From Symbiodinium natans (taxonomy: Eukaryota; Sar; Dinophyceae; Suessiales; Symbiodiniaceae): a DNA stretch of 64,000 bases. Made by a program: the position numbers and the translations under genes. This document shows, piece by piece, positions 1 through 10,245 of this stretch. Location of the stretch: positions 342,001 through 406,000 of the forward strand of contig CAJNDS010002413.1 of the NCBI GenBank assembly GCA_905221605.1, written 5' to 3'. The notes beneath the pieces are model-generated. The model had not been told where the DNA came from. It ran no database searches and worked only from the letters and a program-made list of their open reading frames with translations. Position 1 is the first letter of the stretch; every line of letters begins with the position of its first letter.

Positions 1-71
1 TGGGGTTTGGGGTGTTTAGGGTATTGAGGGCTTAGGGCTTGACTCCACACCCCAAAAAACCCAAAACCCTA

Positions 72-176
72 AGCCCGCTTCGCAGCCTTCATCTGTCGGC
101 AAGTGCTCTGAGCTCTTCAGGCCCGCAAGGTCCTCCACTGCACTTCCGAGCTTTGCGCGCAGGTTGCTTTTGTTGT
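72..176 (-). CDS. minus-strand exon, helical
   Basis: The minus strand reads SNLRAKLGSAVEDLAGLKSS and then EHLPTDEGCEAG without interruption. Flanks are CCCTAAG-type repeats. No family recognised. Confidence 0.45.
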
Positions 177-204
177 GGGATTTGGGTTTAGGTTCGAGCT
201 TGCG

Positions 205-306
205 AAAAACTCTTATCCCCAAACCGACGGCACACCAAGTCCCGCTAAGGTGACTTTGATTCGGCAGTGCTGCTATCTGCTGCACGCGCGCTGTGTCTTG
301 CAGGTC
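205..306 (-). CDS. minus-strand exon, unknown protein
   Basis: An island between telomere-like patches reads QDTARVQQIAALPNQSHLSG on the minus strand, with a GT donor in TTGGTGTGCC. It belongs to the minus-strand exon series. Confidence 0.4.
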
Positions 307-409
307 ACACGCTCACTGAGACTACACATGGGTTGCATATGGAGCCGGGATGTTCCCCTAACCAAGACTATGAGGACGGGGCTAGGAGGTAAACCCTAAA
401 CCCTAAACC

Positions 410-634
410 CTAAACCCTACAAGGTGCAGTTTTGACAGCTGTCGTAGTCAAAAATACTTGGCGCGGCCATAAGAGGAGAAGTGGCAATGCCCTTTGAATC
501 AATGATAGTGCTTCGTTGAGAGAGTAGTACCTAAAGATAATGGAACGAGCAGTGCCAATACTGGGAGAAATGACATGAACAATCAAAGTTTGAAACCTTA
601 TACATGCAGCAACCGAAAGTTTAAACAATGACAT
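410..634 (-). CDS. possible minus-strand coding segment
   Basis: The open frame encodes YYSLNEALSLIQRALPLLLL; composition is AT-richer than other exons. It could be intron. The remaining 640-1,130 holds TTTAGGG/CCCTAAA patches and no clear exon. Confidence 0.2.
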   Translation of the reverse strand: MSLFKLSVAACIRFQTLIVHVISPSIGTARSIIFRYYSLNEALSLIQRALPLLLLWPRQVFLTTTAVKTAPCRV

Positions 635-1139
635 AAATAGGAGTAATGTTGGCGCTCATGCTAGTAAAGGACTATGATATGAGTATCCTTTGTAGACATC
701 GTATTGGCAGCACCTGGACGATGGAAGTTCAAGCAACTAAACCCTAAGCCCTAAGCCCTAAGCCCTAAACCCTAAACCCTAAACCCTAAACCCTAAACCC
801 TAAACCCTAAACCGTGACAAGGTTGGCCCCAGTGGGGTCTAACATTCCAAGAAGGGGAAGTTGGGGCTCTTGGGGATTTAGGGTTTAGGGTTTAGGGTTG
901 GGGGTTTAGGGTTTAGGGTTTAGGGTTTAGGGTTTAGGGTTTGGGGTTTGGGGTTTGGGGTTTAGGGTGTAGGGCTTGCAGTTTGAGAAACTACCTCGGC
1001 TGAAGCCTAAGCCCCAACACACCCTAACCCTAAACGCCAAACAACCCTGCCGAGGTAACCCTGCCTCGGGTAACCCTAAACCCTAAACCCTAAACCCTAA
1101 ACCCTAAACCCTAAACCCTAAACCCTAACCCCACTCCTG

Positions 1140-1230
1140 CAGCTTCGCATGTGCTGAGAGGGCCATCCCAGATAGGACTGCGCTCATCGCTCTGCAGTTG
1201 CTTAGGGATTCTTTGGTCCAAAGATTCGGG
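1140..1230 (-). CDS. minus-strand exon
   Basis: The minus strand reads PESLDQRIPKQLQSDERSPI followed by WDGPLSTCEAAG. On the + strand CCCTAAA lies to the left and TTTAGGG to the right, the arrangement seen for most exons here. Confidence 0.45.
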
Positions 1231-1928
1231 CTTAGGGTTTAGGGTTTAGGGTTTAGGGTTTGGGGCTTAGGGCTTAGGGTTTAGGGTTTAGGGTTGAGGG
1301 CTTTGCATCAGCTTCCTTGAGGTGCCAAAGTGTGGGCTGCGGTCACCGTCATGGATTGGGATTTGGGGTTTAGGGTTTAGGGCTTGGGTTTAGGGTTTAG
1401 GGCTAGGGTTTAGGGCTTGCAGGCTCAAGGCCCCAAAATCCTGAACCCTAGACCCTAAACCCTGAACCCCTAACCCCTCACCCCTAAACCCTAAACCCTA
1501 AACCCTAAACCCCAAACCCTAAACCCTAAATCCCCCAGATGTAAGGGCGGGTTCATGGGACAGATAAGGTTACGGCTGTGGGTGTTGGGCTTTGGATGAT
1601 CGAGCTTAGGGCTGAAGGGCTTAGGGTCTTAGGGTTTAGGGTTTTGGGTTTTGGGTTTTGGGTTTAGGGCTTGGGGTTTAGAATTTAGGGTGTGGGGTTT
1701 GGTGGTTTAGTGGTTTAGTGGTTTAGGGTTTTAAGGTTTAGGGGTTTAGTGGTTTAGGGGTTTCGGGGGCTAACGGGTTTAGAGTACACGAGTGTCAGGG
1801 GCCATATTAAGGGACCGCAACTGCCCTGAGAGCAGGTTTGGGGCGTTCGGAATCTGGGCTGGTCAGGTGTCTTAAAGGTTTGTGGTTGTAAGCTCCATAC
1901 CCTAAACCCTAAACCCTAAACGGTAAAA

Positions 1929-1988
1929 TTCCTTGGCTTCAAGGGTGCTTCAGCTTGGGGCGACATAGATGGCCCATACTTGAGATCA
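1929..1988 (-). CDS. possible short minus-strand exon
   Basis: The minus strand reads LKYGPSMSPQAEAPLKPRNF between CCCTAAA arrays. It is short, so coding status rests mainly on the context. Confidence 0.28.
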
Positions 1989-2336
1989 ACCCTAAACCCT
2001 AGGCCCTAAACCCTAAACCCCAAACCCTGAACCCTAAACCCTAGACCCTACGCCCTTTCTGCGGCTTTGAAGAGTTTGGGGCTTTCAGGTCCTGAACCCT
2101 CAAACTCTCAACCCTCAACCAACGAGCTAACTCTCACACAGACGGCTTCTTCTGCACAAACCTAATTCTGCCCGAGCGCTCTTAAACCCTCAAGCCGCTT
2201 AAAAACCTCAGGCCGTTCGGCCCCCAAACTGTCAGAGTTTCGGGTTTAGGGTTTAGGGTTTGGGGTTTAGGGTTTAGGGTTTAGGGTTTACGGTTTGGGG
2301 TGGAATCAGGCTCTAGGGTTTAGGGGCTTTCGGCGT

Positions 2337-2420
2337 TGGTGCCCTCAACCCTTCAAAGCCCCGCAGTCCTTGGACCTCGCCACCCCGCACTATTTGCTTC
2401 AGAGCCTCCATAAAATATCC
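2337..2420 (-). CDS. possible minus-strand exon
   Basis: The minus strand reads MEALKQIVRGGEVQGLRGFE; the first part looks helical. The island is surrounded by CCCTAAA/TTTAGGG. Confidence 0.3.
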
Positions 2421-2534
2421 CTAAAGCCTAAACCCTAAACCCTAAACCCTATAAACCCTAAACCCAAAAAACCTTAAACCCTAAACCCTAAACCTAAACC
2501 CTAAACCCTAAACCCTAAACCCTAAACCCTTATT

Positions 2535-2632
2535 ACCCTTACAGGGAAGACTATTTCTATTGTCTTACTGCTGGTCAGCAGGGAATGAGGATAGCATAGG
2601 GTACCTCGCTCACTCACCAACAGTAAGTTTTC
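2535..2632 (-). CDS. minus-strand exon
   Basis: The minus strand reads EENLLLVSERGTLCYPHSLL and then TSSKTIEIVFPV, an alternating hydrophobic pattern typical of a folded domain. CCCTAAA arrays lie on both sides. Confidence 0.42.
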
Positions 2633-2782
2633 TTCGGGTTCTTATGCCTAAACCCTAAACCCTGAACCCTAAACCCTAAACCCTGAACCCTAAACCCTAA
2701 ACCCTAAACTTTAACCCTAAACTCTAAAGCCTAAACCCAAAACCCTTAAACCCTAAACCCTAAATCCTAAACCCAAGACGGT

Positions 2783-2880
2783 TCTTAAGCAAACAGCCAC
2801 CCCAAGCAACGCCTGCTGGACGAAGCGCAGGGCACCCGTTTTGGCTGCCTCTTCGATGGCGCCTCGAGGGCGTGAAGTGT
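2783..2880 (-). CDS. minus-strand exon, last one left of the transposon
   Basis: The minus strand reads RPRGAIEEAAKTGALRFVQQ and then ALLGVAVCLRTVL. It is the nearest good host exon downstream (on the minus strand) of the transposon, facing the exon at 19966 on the other side. Confidence 0.45.
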
Positions 2881-2895
2881 CGGGTTTCGGGCCTC

Positions 2896-3295
2896 AACCC
2901 TAAACCCCCTAAACCCCCTAAACCCCCTAAACCCCCTAAACCCCCTAAACCCCCTAAACCCCCCCGAAACCCCCCTAAACCCCCCTAAACCCCCCTAAAC
3001 CCCCTAAACCCCCTAAACCCCCCTAACCCCCTAAACCCCCTAAACCCCCTAAACCCCCTAAACCCCCTAAACCCCCTAAACCCCCTAAACCCCCTAAACC
3101 CCTAAACCCCCTAAACTAAACCCCCTAAACCCCCTAACCCCCTAAACCCCCCTAACCCCTAAACCCCTAAACCCCCTAAACCCCCTAAACCCCCTAAACC
3201 CCCTAAACCCCCTAAACCCCCTAAACCCCCTAAACCCCCTAAACCCCCTAAACCCCCTAAACGCCCTAAACGCCCTAAACTCCCTAAACTCTAAA
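2896..3295 (+). repeat. array of CCCCCTAAA-type variant telomere-like units
   Basis: About 45 units, mostly AAACCCCCT (nine-mer, one C-pair longer than the seven-base telomere unit), with few substitutions. The remaining bases to 3,555 hold a normal CCCTAAA stretch and an AT-richer piece with two copies of the palindromic word AAGGCCGGCC; no gene seen. Confidence 0.85.
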
Positions 3296-3555
3296 CCCTA
3301 AACCCTAAACCCGAAACCCTACACAATATACATAGATATATGAATATGCAACTTCTTTATTCAGATGTACTTCGATAAGGCCGGCCAAGTAAGGCCGGCC
3401 TTCTCCCAGAGTTGTACATGGCCGGCCGCCTTTGCGGGGCTTCCTGTAAAAAGCTTTCGTCCTACAAAGATAGGGGACGGGGGTTTAGGGTTTAGGGGTT
3501 AGGGTTGAGGGTTTAGGGTTTAGGGTTTAGGGCTTAGGGCTTAGGGCTTAGGATT

Positions 3556-3650
3556 CGGGGGACCCTTGGGGATATAGACCCTCTAAATAAGGCCCCTTAA
3601 GAGAGCCAGGAGAGGGCTAAGAAGGCTTCCCTTTTTAAGGGTCCCCCCCT
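3556..3650. repeat. MITE-like inverted repeat
   Basis: It begins GGGGGACCCTT and ends AAGGGTCCCCCC, imperfect inverted ends about 95 bp apart, with no ORF. It lies 70 bp left of the transposon. Confidence 0.4.
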
Positions 3651-3720
3651 TATCCTACCTAGGATATAACGGCCTCCTTTAGGCTTTCTTCAGGGCTTAG
3701 GGTTTAGGGTTTAGGGTTTA

Positions 3721-3748
3721 CACTCTGACAAACAATCATGGCCCACCC
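3721..3748 (+). repeat. left terminal inverted repeat of the giant transposon
   Basis: The first base follows the TA of a GGGTTTA unit. It matches the right end at 20 of 28 positions, with an unbroken eight-base core ACAAACAA. Its inner part, CATGGCCCAC, is a degenerate reverse copy of the GTGCCATG motif that recurs through the element. Confidence 0.8.
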
Positions 3749-3769
3749 GAGATGGTCGCCCGCCGAAAG

Positions 3770-4131
3770 GGCCATGTTAGTGTGCAAAACCGAAAGCTAT
3801 GTTAGTCGCTCTCCCGGGATGGCAGATGTTGCTCGTGATGTTTTGGGACATCATTTGATGCTAGCGGATGCCATGTTAAATGAGAACCACACATGTGAGG
3901 GAAATCCTGATATGTGCCATGTTAGTGTCTTTCTGGCATCCGTGTTCGCCGGCCGACCCTCAGAACATGCCACCAGCTGTCATGTTTGGTCAAAACATGC
4001 AATCCACATGATTTTTCGATACGTGCCATGTTAGTGGATCGCATGTGCGCAACCACATCGTCAGTCAAAAATGCTTCGCAAACAGGAAGTGCACGCAGCG
4101 CCTCCAACAGTTCCTCATGTGCCATGTTAGT
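3770..4131 (+). repeat. left subterminal cluster of GTGCCATGTTAG motifs
   Basis: Six forward copies or near copies lie near 3772, 3797, 3870, 3915, 4023 and 4119, with weaker ones near 3967 and 3981. Short ORFs across this stretch (3738-4323) look like passengers of the repeats; I see no convincing protein. Dense short direct repeats just inside a TIR resemble the subterminal transposase-binding repeats of En/Spm or Ac elements. The binding role is inference. Confidence 0.65.
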
Positions 4132-4295
4132 GTAACGTGTGGCAGGGTTTCCAAACTGGTGGTGCTGGATTCCTACTCTAAGGCCCGAAACCCTGCACCT
4201 TACACCTTAAACCCTACACCCTTCTGTAAACCCTACTGTAGTAAGCCCTACTGTAAACCCTACTGTAACCGAAGTGCTGGGATTGGTTTGGCGCC

Positions 4296-4629
4296 ATGTC
4301 GTCGAGAAAGAAGATCTCCATGAAGAGCCCGCCGAAGCTGGTGGGCAAGGGGCTGGCCGAGCTGCCGGACAAGCAGCTGTACATCTGTGGCCTCTTGGCT
4401 CATGTTGTGGTTGTTTCTTCTAGAGTGCTAACATGGCATCCGCATTCGTGTGTTCCACTATTTTAGTCCCGACAATCCTTTAACATGGCACCCGTGACAT
4501 GGTTTCGCGCATGCTCAGAGGGAGGGATGCCACAGAGGCTGCTCGGGGCCCGCTGTGTTTTTCTTCGAAGACGCTTGGGCAAAAAGCCACAGAGAGGCTC
4601 TGAGAGAGTCAGGCTGGTTCTCCAGGGCA
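4296..4629 (+). CDS. small two-exon protein of unknown function at the left of the element
   Basis: Exon 1 starts at ATG 4296 (MSSRKKISMKSPPKL, Lys-rich) and runs to about 4386. After an intron holding reverse motif copies (near 4427 and 4480) and a polypyrimidine stretch, exon 2 is open from the acceptor at 4518/4519 to 4629, with FFFEDAWAKSHREALRESG. The basic N-terminus and aromatic/helical second exon are loosely reminiscent of an HMG-box, but I do not recognise the family. It is the first plausible gene inside the left end. Confidence 0.4.
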
Positions 4630-4711
4630 TAGACAGGTTTTCATCGGTTTGCCCATGTTTGCCCACTACTTCCGGCAGGTCTAGGAGAGATTCTGTGTCC
4701 CGTAGACTGCC

Positions 4712-5336
4712 ATGGATAGGGATGCACTTTGGCAGTGGTGGTCAGCCGTGGTGCGTGAAAACGGATGGTGGGAGCCTGGATCACCGCCACCGAGATCGGA
4801 GTTCAATGAGAGCCCACCCTTTCGTATCCCGACCACACCGTCCGCAAGCCCTCCTGGCTCATCGGCTTCTTCGCCCGTGACTCCTTCCACCACTTGTCCG
4901 CATACTCTGGATGGTTCTCTCTCCCCAATCTCTGTGCCGAATTCCCCACGTGCCCTGTCAGGTCAGACAACCCCGCCGCGAAGGAGGCTGAAACGAGTGG
5001 CATCCAGCCAATCTGGTGTGTCGGAGCTGCAGACCCCCCTGAAGGTCCTGAAGGTCCTGAAGGTGGCGGGGAGCGACGAAGCAAAGGAGGAGAAGGAGCA
5101 GGACAAGACACCAGAGACAAGACACCAGTGGCCACAGACAACGAGGACCAGACAGCAGTGGCGACGCAGGTTACCTCTGGCAAGATGTGCCCAGCACCTG
5201 AGGGCAGCAGCAGGGAAGCAAAGGAGGAGAAGGAGGACAAGACACCAGTGGCCACTGACAACGACAAGCGAGCGGTGGCGACAAGGGTTAGCGGGGCATC
5301 AGAGGCTGCAAAGTCGCCTGGGTCGCATGGGCCGTG
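4712..5336 (+). CDS. low-complexity Ser/Pro then Glu/Lys-rich protein, probable internal frameshift
   Basis: ATG 4712 follows an in-frame TAG. The protein opens MDRDALWQWWSAVVRENGWW, then a Ser/Pro-rich stretch with a basic patch (PPRRRLKR). Around 5080-5130 the coding sense moves to the next frame, which ends at 5336. Two diverged copies of a unit encoding EAKEEKE followed by DKTPVATDN lie at about 5070-5165 and 5215-5285; a short tandem duplication in the first copy explains the frame change. No known domain was recognised. Confidence 0.45.
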
Positions 5337-5437
5337 ATTTTGGCGCTCATGGAGAAAAGAGACACGAGGACTGTGCAGCGCAGGGGCCATGTTAGTGAAA
5401 CTTAGTTTGTAAAGGACTCCAACACGATGACACATTG

Positions 5438-5560
5438 CACAGTTCGCTGCTGAGGCTGGCCAACCTCTCGGCAAAGACCAACCGAGTGGCCACCCGTGCG
5501 ACAGACGCTGGAGGAGGCCACAAAGTGGCTGAGCAAGGCGGCTGGCGGGTTTGGTGTTGC
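5438..5560 (+). CDS. exon of unknown function
   Basis: An open stretch follows a CACAG acceptor about 50 bp downstream of a GTGCCATG motif copy. It encodes LRLANLSAKTNRVATRATDA. The composition suits a real exon, but no domain is visible and its gene is not determined. Confidence 0.35.
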
Positions 5561-5714
5561 AGTTCTGTTGCAGGGCCCTTTTTCGTGTTTGCTGAGGCAC
5601 CAATCATTTTGATTATCAGTGAAAAGTCTTGTGTGCGTTTTCTCAGTACAGTACTGCTCTCGCGCAATCTAACATAGCACCCGCAACCATGAACCATTTG
5701 TGAGGCTATCACAG

Positions 5715-5830
5715 CGGCAACATCATGGGCAGCACGACACGCGCCGGTCTTGCTCAACAGCGGCAAGGAGCTGCTGATGAGCACCCACTTTTCGGGGCTA
5801 CTCGGCACCTGCAGCAACCAGCAGGATCAC
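5715..5830 (+). CDS. exon with a possible C5-methyltransferase motif I
   Basis: The exon follows an ATCACAG acceptor and reads on to a stop at 5831. It contains LLNSGKELLMSTHFSGLLGT; the FSGLLGT part (about 5789-5809) resembles motif I (F-x-G-x-G) of C5 cytosine methyltransferases, which binds the methyl donor. Inference: the N-terminal exon of the methyltransferase below. The unrelated exons at 6234-7229 lie between, so either those encode an insertion or this exon belongs elsewhere. Confidence 0.4.
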
Positions 5831-6233
5831 TAGTTTTTGAGATCTTTTGCTGTAGTCCGGATTCAGGGTTTGGTTACAGTACGGTTACAGTAGGGCTGAT
5901 GGGGTGTAGGGTCTTGAGGATCTACAGTAGGGTTTACAGTATGGTGATGGGGCCTTTGCGCCACCGTGCCGGACCATGCTTGGCACCCAGAAGCAAAACT
6001 CTTTCTCTTTTGCTCTCTATGTGGCTCACAGCACCGCACACAACGTCCCTGTGCAGGACTTGTGATAGCTGGGGCTGCAGGAGAATGCGGCGGGCAAGAA
6101 TACGACAAATAGTGACAAAAAAAAAACACCCACACCCTACTCCTTCACCCTTACAGTAACCGTTACAGTAAACTCTACTGTAGTCCCTGACAGTAACGCT
6201 TAATATGTGAAGCTCCTCGAGCCCGTGTTGTGA

Positions 6234-7229
6234 ATGGACTCCGAAGCCATGGCAGAGGAGGAGAAGACGGGTGTGGGCCCCCAGGGCCCCCAGGACAACT
6301 CGAACACTGGGACCCAGGAGCGGTCGGAGATCCATGCGGAGGACGGACTGGAGGATGCGCAGGAGCCACGACGCGCACTGCCGGCTGCGTCCTTCATTGG
6401 AAAGCTTCGGCAGACTCTTCAGCGGGCCAACCAAGCGCTGACCAACGTTGGATCCACGCCAGATCCGTTGCCGAACCACATCCCTATCAGCGACATGGTC
6501 TCCTTGTTGGACGAGAAGGCCAGAAGGACGAAACCGGCTCCGAGGTTCTATGTTAGCTATTGTGTGTATCATATGGACAAATATGTTCTTTACACGTGCC
6601 ACGTTAATTCACATTCCATGCAGCTGTTGTGTGTATCATATGGACAACTATGTTGTTACACGTGCCATGTTAATTGACATTCCCCTGCAGCTGACCACGC
6701 TCGTCCAGCTGACCACGCCACCGCCGAGGCCGCCTCCGCCCAAAGTGATCTCGACAGGGCCTCTCGGACCCCTCATGCGGCGACCACTGGAGGAGAGAAT
6801 GGTGCCGGACCAGGGGGAGGGACGACGACGCACACTGCCGGCTGCGTCCTTCAAAGGAACGCTTCGGCAGACTCTTCAGCGGGCCAACCAAGTGCTGACC
6901 AACATTGGCGGCCAGGCCGTGCCACTGCTGGGCGATGCCTGCATTAGTGACCTGGTCTACACGGTGGACAAGAGGGCCAGCAGGGTGAATCAACACGGTA
7001 CAGTCATTGGTTCAGAAGTTCTATTAGCTATGCGTTTGTGTTCACGCAGAAACACATGTCGTTTGCACATGCCATGTTGATTCAACACCCCCTGAAGCTG
7101 AGCAGCATCGTCCAGCTGACCGGACCGCCGCCGCCACCGCCCAAAGTGCGCGCTGCTCCAGGGCAGCACAGTGCACCAGCAACCTGGCCTGCGACTCGCC
7201 CAAAAAAAGAGCCCTTTTTTTTTTTGTGA
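6234..7229 (+). CDS. three-exon protein with an internally duplicated domain
   Basis: Exon 1 starts at ATG 6234, which directly follows an in-frame TGA, and runs to about 6545. Exon 2 starts at 6691 after CTGCAG and exon 3 near 7098. Exons 1 and 2 share a unit LPAASF-x-G-x-LRQTLQRANQ followed by LTN(V/I)G; exons 2 and 3 both begin with L-x-x-(L/I)VQLT and a proline run (PPPRPPPPKV, PPPPPPKV). The exon and its downstream intron were therefore duplicated together. Motif copies sit 15-30 bp before each acceptor. No family was recognised. Confidence 0.5.
6558..6690 (+). repeat. tandem duplication of an intron 3' segment
   Basis: Two copies of about 66 bp, starting with TTGTGTGTATCATATGGACA and ending in a GCAG acceptor, each carry one GTGCC(A/G)(T/C)GTTAAT motif. 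The first acceptor (near 6625) is followed by a second copy of the intron, so only the second acceptor (6690) leads into coding sequence. Confidence 0.7.
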
Positions 7230-7295
7230 CAGTACGCGAATTCTTGTACCTTTGACGGGTACAGTACAGTGACGCATTGCCTTATTACTGTAATG

Positions 7296-7574
7296 AGGAT
7301 CCAGCCTTCACGAGGGGGCCGCTGGCGGCCGCATCCACGTATCGGCCCTGGCGGCCCTGGGTTGCCTATGAGAGCCACAGGCCGCCTGACAGCTACAGTA
7401 AACCTCAAACACCCAACCGTGGGGCCCTAAGCCCTAAACCCTACAGGAAGCCCTAACTCAGAACTACCCAATTCCCTAAAGTAGTTCAACGGACCCTCCA
7501 GAAGGGGGCCGCCGGCCGCGTCTACGTTTCGGTCCTGGGATGCCTATGAGAGGCACAGGCCACCTGGCAGGCAG
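7296..7574 (+). repeat. direct repeat of about 80 bp within the element
   Basis: Segments at about 7308-7391 and 7503-7574 match well (both with GGGGCCGC, then CCTATGAGA and CACAGGCC). One copy encodes an arginine/proline-rich reading frame; neither is clearly an exon. The rest of 7,230-8,040 shows short telomere-like CCCTAAA words and no gene I can defend, apart from an uncertain open stretch at 7677-7790. Confidence 0.5.
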
Positions 7575-8160
7575 CAGTGCAGTAGATCCCAAAACCCCAC
7601 AATCCCAAAACCGCACAACCCCACAACCCCGACCCCCCAAACCCGAAACCCTACAGTAACCTTTAACCCTTGGCAGGTCGGGGCCGAGACCATATTGATC
7701 GAAGTGGGTGGCGTTGGCATGGACACTTGTGGGCTGCCGATCACAGGCATCGGCACCTGGTGGACCGAAATGGGCGGCCTTGGTTTGGATATGTCATGCT
7801 GAGCCTGCCCTGAGAGCAGATCAGACTTTTTTGAGTGCTATCGCTTGATAATTTGCATGTGCCATGTTAGTGATCGGGCCTAAAAGCGACACGGTTTTCC
7901 CCTTTCCAAGAAGTCGTTGTACAGTGCCGAGGTCGGACGCAGGCGTTGCACTTCAGTAATTACAGTACCCGTGTTTCCAGTCTCATTATCATAAAGTGAT
8001 GAAGTATGTGCTATGTTAGCGACATAGTACAGTATTAGCCTTGCATCCGATGATGTGGGTGGCCGCGCGAAAAAGGATCAGCCGTTGTTTCAAGGAGCAC
8101 GGGAAAAGGGCTGGTTACACTACAACACAGCAGTAGGAATACAGTACTCCGGACAACCCT

Positions 8161-10009
8161 GCAGTGAGGCTCGATGCATCGGCGAGGGCTGCGAAGCTTC
8201 TGGAAGTCGGTGGCTGTGGCGTCACCTTCAAGCACCTTTCCGTGTGCGACGTGGCGCCGAATGTGCAGAAAGGTCTGCTTCGGGACAGCTTCTTCGGCAA
8301 GTGCTGTGTCTTCACAAACGAGCCTGGTGCGGCATAAGATTACAGTACTGCACGAGTTCATATGTGTCACACACGCAGACACACGACTACAGGAACTAGG
8401 CAACAACTGAACTGCACTCATTGCCGAGGTGATGGATCAGGTGGACCCCCGGTCCCGCAAACAGTTGGAGTCTGCGGAGGGTGTGGATGCCATCAAGTCA
8501 ATCATGCAGACGGCAACTTTCGAGAACAAAGCTCGCTGTCTTCGTCACGGAGAGGCTGGTTGCGATTTCCAGACAGCCATGGATCTTGCGCCTTCGATTT
8601 GTTTTGAAGTGACATATGTCATGTTAATTGGCTAGTGGATGGCACGATGAGCACGGTGTTCGAAGGTGGTGTCTTGTTTGCTGGGTCGGGGCTTTACTGT
8701 AGGGTTTGAGGAGCCTTGTATTTTGTTTTTGGGAGGGTGTCCAAGGATATGTCAGGGCCTTCGTGCAAGGACGACTCAAAACAGGGGCCTCAGCTCATGG
8801 ACGATGGGCCAGGCCGCAAATCTCTGCTGACATACCTGGAAGGCCAAATGCAGCGGTCCACAAAAGCGATCTCGGCTAGTTTGAGACTACAGGGAACGAG
8901 TAAGGTAATGTGTTGTAGAGTTTCTTGTGCAGTACAGCACTCCACTACTGAGGTGATCATTGTGGAAAACGTCGTGAGTGGAACGATTCAACGGTTGACC
9001 GCCGAGTACGTCACCAGGTCCGGCCTTTATTGGGCCAAAACAATCCACGGAGATACTTGGGAGTCTGGATATGGCGCGTGCAGGAGACAGCGCGGTTGGC
9101 TGCCTGGTTGTACAATACATGCTGGCATCCGTCCAGTACAAAGGTTTAGGGTTTAGGCTTCAGGGTTTAGGGTTTAGGGTTTACATTAGGGTTTTTAGGA
9201 TTTAGGGTTTAGGGTTTAGGGTTTTAGGGTTTGAGGGTGAAGGGTTGGGGGGTTGGGGAAGCTCCTACTGTACCTGGCTCGGGGGAAGGGTTGGGGAGCT
9301 CTGTTGGGGGCTCGTTTAGGGTTTAGGATCTAGGGTGTAGGGTTTGAGGGTTTCCCCGCCAAACCCGCTACAGTACATAGCTACATAAAAGTCAGCTTGC
9401 AGGTGCCATGTCTGTGTTCCGTCAGGATGATTTTCCTCCACAAAAGCATTGGGGAGTTCATGGACGAGCCACAAGACTGCTACGACCACATGTCCCGTGA
9501 GATCAGCTCTGCCCAAGTCCACATCCCAGACCTCTTCTGGCTGACGGATAAGGGGCTCCTGACAGAGGAGCTGCGTAACCGTGCGACAAAGAATCGTACC
9601 TTCAGTGAAACCTGGGAGCTATTCGGCCGACACAGCAATCCCAATGTTGTTTTCTTTGAGACTGTAACATCTCTTAAACACACGTGCCATGTTAGTTTGC
9701 ACTGTTGGTGGGAGCTTTTCTGTCCATCAGGGAGATGTTGACACCGGCAGAACGCTCGAATTTGCAGGCTGCCTGGGAGAAGCTTGACAAGACTGGTCTT
9801 GAGAAGGAACTTCATTGTGCCGTGCCTGGACAGACCCCGAAGTACATGAAGATCACTTGCGGGAACAGGTGCCTGCCAACATTTACGACAGCCGACTTCA
9901 TTTTGAAAAGGGACATCGCTCGATGGATGACAGGGCACGAGAAACTAGCGGCTCTCGGCTTCCCCGTGGGCGAAGCTATCGCGGCTGCGTATGGGACGGT
10001 GACTGGGTA
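8161..10009 (+). CDS. C5-cytosine DNA methyltransferase-like protein, multi-exon
   Basis: Family role: transfers a methyl group to cytosine in DNA. Exon 8161-8323 carries FKHLSVCDVAPNVQKGLL, resembling the region after motif I. Exon about 8420-8602 ends DLAPSICFE. The exon from about 8736 carries MSGPSCKDDSKQG, a motif IV-like loop with the candidate catalytic Cys codon at 8764-8766 (PSC instead of the usual PPC). VIIVENV at 8953-8973 fits motif VI. Exon about 9427-9662 (SREISSAQVHIPDLFW) leads to the last exon, about 9729-10009, with CLPTFTTADF and LAALGFPVGEA, matching the end of the target domain and motif X. Stop at 10008. Motif order is right; the methyl-donor motif I may be the exon at 5715. 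Activity and exact exon joins are not shown by sequence. Confidence 0.68.
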
Positions 10010-10245
10010 ACTGTGCAGTACAAGGTGTATTCGTTTGCACGTTTACGAGTGTTTTTTTAGTGAGAAAAAAAAGACATGTGCCATGTTAACAGCCAAGCAA
10101 AGGAACCGATGTCCTTGGACTGCTGGAAAGGATTGCATGAACTGGGAGGGAATACACAACATCTACCACAGAGTGCGACTGGGTTATATCTCTCGCATGC
10201 CATGTTAGTCTATGTAATAGTAGGTGTCCTGTTGTCAACATACAG

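Noticed and set aside
3738-4323. Short ORFs at the left end of the transposon as genes
   Set aside because: They consist largely of subterminal motif copies and telomere-like words; no domain and poor composition.
7677-7790. Open stretch with ILIEVGGVGMDTCGL as methyltransferase motif I
   Set aside because: Gly-rich spacing is suggestive but lacks the F-x-G-x-G form, and exon ends are unclear; the exon at 5715 fits better.
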